Source: Spirochaetota bacterium
GTDB lineage: Bacteria > Spirochaetota > UBA4802 > UB4802
Direction: 5' to 3'
DNA: 12,242 nt
NCBI GenBank assembly: GCA_018399855.1
Contig: JAGYNX010000033.1
Location: forward strand, 1-12,242
Shown: positions 6,125-12,242 of the stretch, piece after piece
Position numbering within the stretch: the first letter of the stretch is position 1
Layout of the letters: every line of letters begins with the position of its first letter
Translations under genes and position numbers: made by a program
Notes under the pieces: generated by a model
What the model was told of the DNA's origin: nothing
Database searches by the model: none
The model's input: the letters and a program-made list of their open reading frames with translations, nothing else

Positions 6125-7195
6125 ATGTTACAGTTTCTCAGGTTCGATAAAAACGTGGCCAGTGATACCGAATTTCCCATATTACGGGAAGGAGAGGCGA
6201 GTCGATTCTTTATCAGGCAAGCCGGATTTGTATTACTGTTACTGTATTCCACCATATTTCTTGCGGTTGCTATCCCTTATGAAGGGACATACTTTATTGG
6301 CGGAATAATCACTGCTGTTTTCATGATACGGCTTATCAATTTTATTATGAAATACAGGAAGTTTAAGGGTGGATCTATCAAGGTTTCGCCAGAAATGGTA
6401 GAAATCAGGGGTAGTGAAGAGGTGTATAAAATACCCGCAGATGAGATAACCTATATCGAAGTGAATGTATTCAGTGACCTGGTAGTACGGGAGAAGTATA
6501 ACAAGACTGTTTTCCCCATCTCACTTATGACTGAAGATGACAGGGAGATGCTTCTGAATAATTTCGTTGACATGGCTCCAAACCGTACCCGCATCTACCA
6601 TAAAGCATGGGATTTTTTTGACGCCATACTTGTGGCATTTATTCTTGCCATGCATATACGCCAGTTTATCGTGCAGGCATATTTTATTCCTACGGGTTCG
6701 ATGGAGGATACCCTGCTGGTAGGTGATCACCTGCTGGTAGAAAAGATAACATATGGACCTATAATTCCCCGGATGATTTTCATGGACAAGTCTGTCCACC
6801 TTGACTTTGCGGGTATTCGCGAAGTGAAGCGGAATGATATTATCATATTCAGACCTCCTAACGAAGAAGAAAAGGATTTTATTAAGAGGTGTATCGCGGT
6901 TGGAGGAGACGAAGTGCATATTCGCAACGGGAGCGTGTATGTAAATGACAGGAAACTGGAAGAACCATATGTGAAGGGTCATACCACATACAGGGGATTC
7001 AGCGAGAAGCTGATCGAGGGCATAGTGCCCGAGAACATGGTGGTGGCCATGGGGGATAACAGGGAGAACTCTTTTGACAGCAGGGGATTTGGATATCTTC
7101 CGGTTGAACGTATAAAGGGGAGGGCCTTCGTTATGTACTGGAACACCCATAACGTAAAGAACCTTGATTTTTCAAGGCTGGGCCTGATACAGTAG
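6125..7195 (+). CDS. lepB: Signal peptidase I with N-terminal membrane/PH-like extension
   Basis: The 356-aa protein is a type I signal peptidase that cleaves signal peptides from exported preproteins at the outer face of the inner membrane. All catalytic boxes are present: F-I-P-T-G-S-M-E-D-T-L-L with nucleophile Ser192, D-F-I-K-R-C-I-A-V-G-G-D with general base Lys254, and G-D-N-R-x-x-S-x-D-S-R-G-x-G at 310-323. The usual membrane anchor is at 162-184. Unusually it is preceded by about 155 residues: two membrane helices (about 34-52 and 56-75) and a soluble, strand-rich segment (79-150) resembling a bacterial PH-like domain (G-G-S-I-K-V-S-P-E-M-V-E-I then Y-K-I-P-A-D-E-I-T-Y-I-E). Three helices would keep the PH-like part in the cytoplasm and the catalytic domain outside. 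The start is firm (AAGGAG, six bases before ATG). ftsI follows after 57 bases. Confidence 0.93.
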   Translation: MLQFLRFDKNVASDTEFPILREGEASRFFIRQAGFVLLLLYSTIFLAVAIPYEGTYFIGGIITAVFMIRLINFIMKYRKFKGGSIKVSPEMVEIRGSEEVYKIPADEITYIEVNVFSDLVVREKYNKTVFPISLMTEDDREMLLNNFVDMAPNRTRIYHKAWDFFDAILVAFILAMHIRQFIVQAYFIPTGSMEDTLLVGDHLLVEKITYGPIIPRMIFMDKSVHLDFAGIREVKRNDIIIFRPPNEEEKDFIKRCIAVGGDEVHIRNGSVYVNDRKLEEPYVKGHTTYRGFSEKLIEGIVPENMVVAMGDNRENSFDSRGFGYLPVERIKGRAFVMYWNTHNVKNLDFSRLGLIQ

Positions 7196-7252
7196 TCAGA
7201 ACTTTGAAAAAACATTTATTACCCGGTTGAGGTTGTGTCCGGCAGTGGGTGT

Positions 7253-9115
7253 ATGAACCAGACAGTATTTAATCGCCGCGTATTAATTACGGGAATAATA
7301 ATAGTGGTTATAGCCGCCGCGTTTTTGTACAGGCTGTTTAATCTGCACTTCTCAACAAAAATCATCCTGTCACCATCCAATTCTGTTAAGATAAAACGGG
7401 GATATATCAAGGATACCAATGGTGATATTCTTGCCATGAGTATTGAAAGAAATTCGGTATACGCTAACCCTTCAATTATTACCGAACCTGAAAAAACAGC
7501 AGATACCCTTTCCGGGATCGTGAACGTGGACAGGAACAGGATCCTCAAAAGACTGAAGCGGGACAAGCGTTTCGTATGGATTAAACGGAAGGTAAATGAT
7601 GCCACGGCAAATAAGATCCAGTCGCTGAATATTCATGGCGTAGGATTTAAGAAAGAGTTCCTTCGGGTGTATCCAAACGGGAACCTGGCAGCACAGCTGC
7701 TTGGTTTCGTGGGAGTGGATAATCATGGGCTGGAGGGTATGGAGTATAAATATGACGGCCTGCTTACCGGTGATTCAGAACGGGACAGGATCGTTAAGCC
7801 AGACAGGGACATTCAGCAGGGTTATTCAGTTATTCTCACCGTTGATCGCCTGATACAGGATACTGCCGAGAGGGCACTGGCTGACGGTGTCGCGCGATCA
7901 GGGGCAAGGCGGGGCGTTGCCGTTGTAATGGAAGTGTCAACCGGCAGGATTCTCGCACTGGCACATGCCCCCACCTTTAATCCGGAAAAATTTTATTCAT
8001 ATCCTCCATGGATGCTTGGAAACTTTTCTGTGGTTGATTCGTTTGAACCGGGTTCTACGTTGAAGATATTCTCCATGATAACTATTCTTGAAAGAAAACC
8101 TGACCTGTTAAAAAGCACCTTTACCTGTGACGGCGAGATAGAGATTGGAGAAACAACCATAAATTGTATTTCTACACACGGCAGGGTCAGTTGTGAGGAT
8201 ATAATTGCCTATTCCTGCAACGTGGGCCTGATCAGTGCCATGAAAAATATTAAGAAAGCACACCTGTATGATACGTTACATAGATTCGGATTTGGATTTG
8301 AGACGGGGGTAGAGATACCCGGTGAATCTTCCGGTATCCTCCGGCCCTGGTCGAGTTGGTCGGGCTTATCCAAGTATTCCATCGCGATTGGCCAGGAGAT
8401 ATCCGTTAATTCTATTCAGCTGGCAGCCGCGGTCAGTGCCATCGCCAACAGGGGGGTGTACATGGTTCCCTCTGTTGTTGAAGGTATTGAGAATGAGCGT
8501 GGTCAACTGATCCAGAGATTTTATCCACAGAGCAGGGGAAGGGTAGTCAACGAGGCTGTGGCGGCCAGGATTATGGACATGATGAAAGAGGTGTTACGCA
8601 GAGGCACGGGTACCCTGGCTGCAGTACCTCACTACCGGGTGGGAGGGAAAACCGGTACCGGGCAAAAATCGATGAAACGAGGGGGATATATTCCCGATAC
8701 TTACAGTGCGTCCTTTGCGGGGGTAGCCCCTTTGAATGATCCCGATGTATGCATTCTTATCATGCTGGATGAACCGAAATTGATTACGTCAGGTGGAAAG
8801 GGAGCGGCACCTGTTTTCGCGGACATAGCCCGCAGAATACTTCCCTACAGGGGAAACGCGTCCAAAATTAAGAAAGCTGTTGAACCGGCACGCGCAAAGA
8901 AGGGGGCATACTGGTCCCGGTATACTGAAAAACATGTGCCTGATTTTCGCGGTCTTTCCCATTACCAGGCTCTACAGCTGCTTGTAAAACTGCAGAAAAA
9001 CAGGCCGGTCACCTATACATTACAGGGAAAGGGACGTGTGTCAGCCCAAAAACCTTCTCCCGGCAGCAACTGGAAAGCGCAAAACAGCATTCAATTACAA
9101 CTCAGACAGGAGTGA
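7253..9115 (+). CDS. ftsI: Division-type penicillin-binding protein with PASTA domain (FtsI)
   Basis: This class B penicillin-binding protein (620 aa from ATG 7253) is a transpeptidase that cross-links peptidoglycan, most likely at the septum. Visible parts are an N-terminal membrane anchor (about 10-28), the dimerisation-domain signature R-G-Y-I-K-D-x-N-G-D-I-L-A (49-61), and the transpeptidase motifs S-T-L-K (Ser268-Lys271), S-C-N (321-323) and K-T-G-T-G (466-470). A C-terminal PASTA domain covers about 560-618 (V-P-D-F-R-G-L then Q-K-P-S-P-G). FtsI rather than elongation PBP2 is favoured by the PASTA domain and length. The start is uncertain: in-frame GTG 7235 adds six residues, and its GAGG lies only two bases away. 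ftsI is usually in the dcw cluster, but here it sits between lepB and a DUF115 gene. The next gene starts three bases after its stop, so they are surely co-transcribed. Confidence 0.9.
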   Translation: MNQTVFNRRVLITGIIIVVIAAAFLYRLFNLHFSTKIILSPSNSVKIKRGYIKDTNGDILAMSIERNSVYANPSIITEPEKTADTLSGIVNVDRNRILKRLKRDKRFVWIKRKVNDATANKIQSLNIHGVGFKKEFLRVYPNGNLAAQLLGFVGVDNHGLEGMEYKYDGLLTGDSERDRIVKPDRDIQQGYSVILTVDRLIQDTAERALADGVARSGARRGVAVVMEVSTGRILALAHAPTFNPEKFYSYPPWMLGNFSVVDSFEPGSTLKIFSMITILERKPDLLKSTFTCDGEIEIGETTINCISTHGRVSCEDIIAYSCNVGLISAMKNIKKAHLYDTLHRFGFGFETGVEIPGESSGILRPWSSWSGLSKYSIAIGQEISVNSIQLAAAVSAIANRGVYMVPSVVEGIENERGQLIQRFYPQSRGRVVNEAVAARIMDMMKEVLRRGTGTLAAVPHYRVGGKTGTGQKSMKRGGYIPDTYSASFAGVAPLNDPDVCILIMLDEPKLITSGGKGAAPVFADIARRILPYRGNASKIKKAVEPARAKKGAYWSRYTEKHVPDFRGLSHYQALQLLVKLQKNRPVTYTLQGKGRVSAQKPSPGSNWKAQNSIQLQLRQE

Positions 9116-9118
9116 TGT

Positions 9119-10984
9119 GTGCAAAACAGTATTTTTCAGAATAACCTTGAAGCCATTAAGAAAAAGAATAATGATCTATATAAAAGAATAAAATCCGCCC
9201 CCGGTGAAACCCTGGTTACAATTGAACAGTCCAAGACCGGACTGCCGGTTCCCCTGTTTGAAAAAAACGGTAAGAATATTGCCATACACAGCAGGTTTGA
9301 TCCGGAGAAAGAAGCCGAAAGAATGCTCAAAGACATTGCCATTGATGGGTATGACTTGTTCGTAGTTTTGGGGTTTGGCTTTGGTTATCACGTTGATTAT
9401 ATACGGCAGCAGGCTCCTCAAAATGCTACCATACTTGCGCTTGAAGCATATCCATCAATACTGCGGGAGGCATGCGCAAACCGTGATATAACCGAACTGG
9501 TGGCTGACCCCCGTGTTGTCCTCCTGGTTGATCCTGATGATGATGCCCTTGCCACTGCGATGAAGGCGCGGTCGTCATATAGAACAGTTTTTGTTACCCA
9601 TCGGGGTTCTCACCAGGTACATCCCGATTATTATAATAATCTTCAGCGTGTGGCAAAATCATATATCTCGGTAAAAGAAGTTAACATTGCCACCCTGGCA
9701 AAATTTGAACGTACATGGGCTGCCAATATAGCCAGGAACATCGGCGTGTTCTCCAGGTATCCCGGCGTTCAGAACTATTATCAGCAGTTTGCCGGAATTC
9801 CCGCTATCGTGGTAAGCGCGGGTCCCTCGCTGGACAAGAGTATCCCTTTTATCAAGGAGAACATGGACAGGGCGGTGATCGTGGCTGTTGATACGTCTTT
9901 CCAGGTGCTTCGCAGGCATGGCATAGAGCCCCATTTTTGCGTCACGGTAGATCCACAGGTGGTGAATGCCAGGTATTTTGAAGGTACGGAAAAGGGAAAT
10001 ACGGTTGTGGTGGCCGATCCCACGGTTCATCCATCGGTATTCAGGCTTTATAGCGGCAGGTTCGTGCTTACCGGGATCGCGTTTGAGATGATGCAGTGGA
10101 TAGAAGAGTTCACCGGAAAAAAAGGTGAGCTTCGTTATGGTGGTTCAGTTTCAACAAACGCATATGATTTTGCAACCAGGCTTGGCTGTTCTCCGGTGGT
10201 GATGGTAGGACAGGACCTGTCATTTACCGGTGGATACGCCCATGCACGCGGGTCGTACCTGGATGAGCAGGTTTTTCTGAAGGTGAACAGGATATATACA
10301 CCGCAGATGTTTAACCGTTCACAGCTGCAGGCCCTGGCCCCCATCGAGGTAAAGGGAATACGTTCACCGGTAGTATATACTAACAGAAAAATGATGATCT
10401 TTCTGAACTGGTTTGGCAAATTGAAAGATGACAACCTGGTGAACGCCACCTGGGATGGCGCCCGAATCGAGCATGTGAAGCACCAGTCGCATGATTCCAT
10501 TTCGTTCCCGTCAAATGGTATATCCATCTGGGAAAGGCTGGATACAATATACGGGAAATGCGGGGTTAGACATTCGGATTCTTTGACTATGCGGCAGGAT
10601 TTGTATGATTGCTGCAGAAACATGGAAAAAGAGATTGAGAGCCTGCTTGATGTATGTGACAGCGCGGTGTATCATACTGAAAAACTGAAAAAGCTGGTGG
10701 GGTCAGAACATCGTGACCAGGGCAAAATGTCCTATACCCTTTCTAAACTTGATGAAATGGACAAGCGTATTGAAGCTTACACCAGGTTGAAAGACATGGT
10801 TGGGTTTACCATACAGCGGGTTATTCACACCATTACAGAAGGTTACGAGCTGAAAGAAGATGAAGGTCTGTCAGAGCATGAAAAAATTGCCCAGAGATCA
10901 CTCTTCTTTTACAGGGGTCTGCTGGATGGAAGTATCTTCAATAAAAAAATGCTGCAGAAGATGTGTACGATGCTGAGTGATTAA
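9119..10984 (+). CDS. DUF115 / Maf-type (MptE-like) protein
   Basis: The 621-aa protein carries a DUF115 core, known from motility-associated factor (Maf) proteins linked to flagellin glycosylation and from MptE-like pyrophosphokinases. The core begins at I-P-A-I-V-V-S-A-G-P-S-L-D-K (227-240), continues through V-D-T-S-F-Q-V-L-R-R-H-G-I-E-P-H-F (257-273), and reaches G-G-S-V (341-344) and V-G-Q-D-L-S-F-T-G-G-Y-A-H-A-R-G (363-378). The N-terminal part has a glycine-rich L-G-F-G-F-G-Y-H-V-D-Y (84-94), as in Maf N-terminal domains; the C-terminal about 120 residues are charged and helical. No signal peptide or membrane helix is seen. GTG 9119 is the start, with AGGAG six bases upstream, three bases past the ftsI stop. 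Glycosyl transfer to surface or flagellar proteins is likely by family, but no flagellin or sugar-synthesis gene is near, so substrate and reaction are inference. Confidence 0.85.
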   Translation: MQNSIFQNNLEAIKKKNNDLYKRIKSAPGETLVTIEQSKTGLPVPLFEKNGKNIAIHSRFDPEKEAERMLKDIAIDGYDLFVVLGFGFGYHVDYIRQQAPQNATILALEAYPSILREACANRDITELVADPRVVLLVDPDDDALATAMKARSSYRTVFVTHRGSHQVHPDYYNNLQRVAKSYISVKEVNIATLAKFERTWAANIARNIGVFSRYPGVQNYYQQFAGIPAIVVSAGPSLDKSIPFIKENMDRAVIVAVDTSFQVLRRHGIEPHFCVTVDPQVVNARYFEGTEKGNTVVVADPTVHPSVFRLYSGRFVLTGIAFEMMQWIEEFTGKKGELRYGGSVSTNAYDFATRLGCSPVVMVGQDLSFTGGYAHARGSYLDEQVFLKVNRIYTPQMFNRSQLQALAPIEVKGIRSPVVYTNRKMMIFLNWFGKLKDDNLVNATWDGARIEHVKHQSHDSISFPSNGISIWERLDTIYGKCGVRHSDSLTMRQDLYDCCRNMEKEIESLLDVCDSAVYHTEKLKKLVGSEHRDQGKMSYTLSKLDEMDKRIEAYTRLKDMVGFTIQRVIHTITEGYELKEDEGLSEHEKIAQRSLFFYRGLLDGSIFNKKMLQKMCTMLSD

Positions 10985-10999
10985 TGAAAAGAAACCTGT

Positions 11000-11021
11000 A
11001 ATTATCTTGACTGTGATAATT
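11000..11021. repeat. Inverted repeat over the crtI -35 box
   Basis: AATTATC (11000-11006) and GATAATT (11015-11021) are perfect 7-bp inverted arms with an 8-base spacer that contains the -35 hexamer. A third copy of the half-site, ATTATC, lies at 11031-11036 over the -10. This placement suits a repressor operator, but AT-rich DNA makes chance matches fairly common. Confidence 0.4.
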
Positions 11022-11035
11022 GAGTGTTGTATTAT
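11007..11035 (+). promoter_or_regulatory. Sigma70-type promoter of crtI
   Basis: TTGACT (11007-11012) and TATTAT (11030-11035) are each five of six matches to consensus with exactly 17 bases between them. The predicted transcript start is near 11042, about 24 bases before the ATG, with AAGG at 11056-11059 as ribosome site. This makes crtI independent of the preceding operon. Confidence 0.65.
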
Positions 11036-11065
11036 CATAAGCCAATTTATAAAAAAAGGTTTCGC

Positions 11066-12242
11066 ATGGCGGGAAAACGGGTTGTTGTTATTGGCGCAGG
11101 CCTTGCCGGTCTTTCGGCTGCCGCTCTTCTGGCTGAAAGTGGATTTGATGTTACCGTGGTTGAGAAAAACGAAACCCCCGGCGGGGTTGCCAGGAAGTAC
11201 GAGATAAGCGGATTCACATTTGACATGGGACCCACCTGGTACCTGATGCCTGAAATTGTCGCGTTATACTTTTCACTTTTTAGAAAAAAACCTACCGACT
11301 TCTATGATCTGCATAAACTTGACCCCTCGTGCAAGGTTTTTCTGGGAAAAGAGGAGCACGTGTTGCTGCGACCAGACAAGGAGCACAACCGGCAGGTATT
11401 TGAGTCACTGGAGAAAGGTGGAGCCGCGAAACTGGATGAATACCTTGAAAACGCTCACCGCAAGTATAGAACTATCATGGCGCAATTCATGTACAGGGAT
11501 TATGTTTCGCTGTCTGATATGTTGAGCATGAAGATGATCTTTGAAGGGATTAAACTGCGTGTGTTTCAAAAACTCAGGAGACATATAAAGAGATTCTTCA
11601 CAAATCCTGCTATAGTGAAGTTGCTGGAATTTTCTTATGTTGTTCGCGGCTGCAAACCTGATGACAGTTCGGCACTCTATTCCTTCCTGTCGCATGGTGA
11701 TTTTTCCAGGGGGGTGTATTATCCAGGCGGGGGTATATATTCTCTTGTGAATGCCCTCTTCCTGATCGCAAGGGCAAGGGAGGCGAGGTTCTTTTTCGGT
11801 GACCAGGTCAAATCGATCCAGATAGATAAAAAGAAAAGAAAAGCTACAGGAGTTCATATCGATCGGGGCTTCATCCCTGCAGATATTGTTCTTTCGGCGG
11901 TTGATTATCATCACACAGAAATGGAACTTTTACCGCCAAAATACAGAAGTTACCGCAAAAGGTACTGGAAATCCAGGGTGATGGCACCTTCGGCGATGAT
12001 ACTGTTGCTGGGATTGAAAAAGCGTCTGAAATCGCTTGAACATCACAATATTGTGCTTTCTGAAAACCAGGAAACACATTTTAATCATTTATTCGATAGC
12101 CATGGGTGGCCTGATAATCCTTCTTTCTACGTTACCTGTGCTTCCAAAACTGACGCGAATGTCGCCCCCGATGGATGTGAAAATCTTTTTATACTGGTGC
12201 CGTTGGCTCCCGGCCTGGAAGATTCTAAACAGTGGCGGGAAG
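11066..12242 (+). CDS. crtI: Phytoene desaturase (CrtI) family protein, 3' end outside window
   Basis: An open frame of 392 codons runs from ATG 11066 off the right edge without a stop, so only the N-terminal part is seen (family members are usually near 500 aa). CrtI-type enzymes are FAD-dependent desaturases or isomerases that introduce double bonds into phytoene or related carotenoids at the membrane. The N-terminus has the Rossmann signature V-V-I-G-A-G-L-A-G-L-S-A-A (8-20), then V-E-K (32-34) with a ribose-binding Glu33, and the family segment G-G-V-A-R-K then F-D-M-G-P-T-W-Y-L-M-P-E (52-63). Y-Y-P-G-G-G near residue 217 is another family hallmark. A CrtN-, CrtD- or CrtO-like relative cannot be excluded without the C-terminus. 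No frame break was found. It has its own promoter, and further carotenoid genes may lie downstream. Confidence 0.88.
   Translation, partial: MAGKRVVVIGAGLAGLSAAALLAESGFDVTVVEKNETPGGVARKYEISGFTFDMGPTWYLMPEIVALYFSLFRKKPTDFYDLHKLDPSCKVFLGKEEHVLLRPDKEHNRQVFESLEKGGAAKLDEYLENAHRKYRTIMAQFMYRDYVSLSDMLSMKMIFEGIKLRVFQKLRRHIKRFFTNPAIVKLLEFSYVVRGCKPDDSSALYSFLSHGDFSRGVYYPGGGIYSLVNALFLIARAREARFFFGDQVKSIQIDKKKRKATGVHIDRGFIPADIVLSAVDYHHTEMELLPPKYRSYRKRYWKSRVMAPSAMILLLGLKKRLKSLEHHNIVLSENQETHFNHLFDSHGWPDNPSFYVTCASKTDANVAPDGCENLFILVPLAPGLEDSKQWRE

Noticed and set aside
6521..7150. 209-codon minus-strand frame inside lepB
   Set aside because: It covers the catalytic boxes of the signal peptidase on the opposite strand and shows no domain of its own.
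10977..11207. 76-codon plus-strand frame beginning at the end of the DUF115 gene
   Set aside because: It crosses the crtI promoter and the start of the crtI frame in another frame and resembles no protein; the CrtI Rossmann motif proves the other frame.
11405..11914. 169-codon minus-strand frame inside crtI
   Set aside because: It is antisense to a clear CrtI coding region and has no recognisable motif; its composition is that of a shadow frame.

Overview
The window is about 12.2 kb of bacterial chromosome with moderate G+C. It is densely coded: ten genes and no gap over about 190 bases. The organism looks Gram-negative with a conventional cell wall. A spirochaete-like lineage is my best guess, resting on the large DUF115/Maf-type protein, a stand-alone protein with an XPB/Ssl2-type helicase-associated domain, and a CrtI with the FDMGPTWYLMP signature. 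That assignment is inference from gene content, not proof. No rRNA, tRNA, insertion sequence, integrase, CRISPR array or replication origin was seen.

Layout. (1) 145-1848: a monocistronic AMP-forming acyl-CoA synthetase/ligase, closed by a clear intrinsic terminator at 1878-1909. (2) 1979-4057: four co-directional genes that I cannot name. They encode a 90-aa acidic protein, a degenerate receiver-like domain joined to a coiled coil with 21-residue repeats, a probable exported protein that may overlap the gene before it, and an 88-aa protein. A hairpin plus T-run that could end this group lies inside the 3' end of the convergent next gene. (3) 5935-4082, minus strand: a 617-aa protein with a C-terminal Helicase_C_3-like domain and no helicase motor. 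(4) 6125-10984: a tight run of lepB (signal peptidase I with an unusual N-terminal membrane/PH-like extension), ftsI (division transpeptidase with a C-terminal PASTA domain) and a DUF115/Maf-type protein, separated by 57 and 3 bases. (5) 11066 to the window end: the first 392 codons of a phytoene desaturase (crtI) family gene, with its own well-formed sigma70-type promoter and an inverted repeat over the -35 box.

How they fit together. lepB-ftsI-DUF115 reads as an envelope operon: preprotein cleavage, septal peptidoglycan cross-linking, and possible surface or flagellar protein glycosylation. crtI begins a separate, possibly regulated, carotenoid unit that continues past the right edge. The second group is the part most likely to be undescribed; its receiver-like/coiled-coil protein suggests a scaffold or signalling role, but no function can be assigned from sequence alone.
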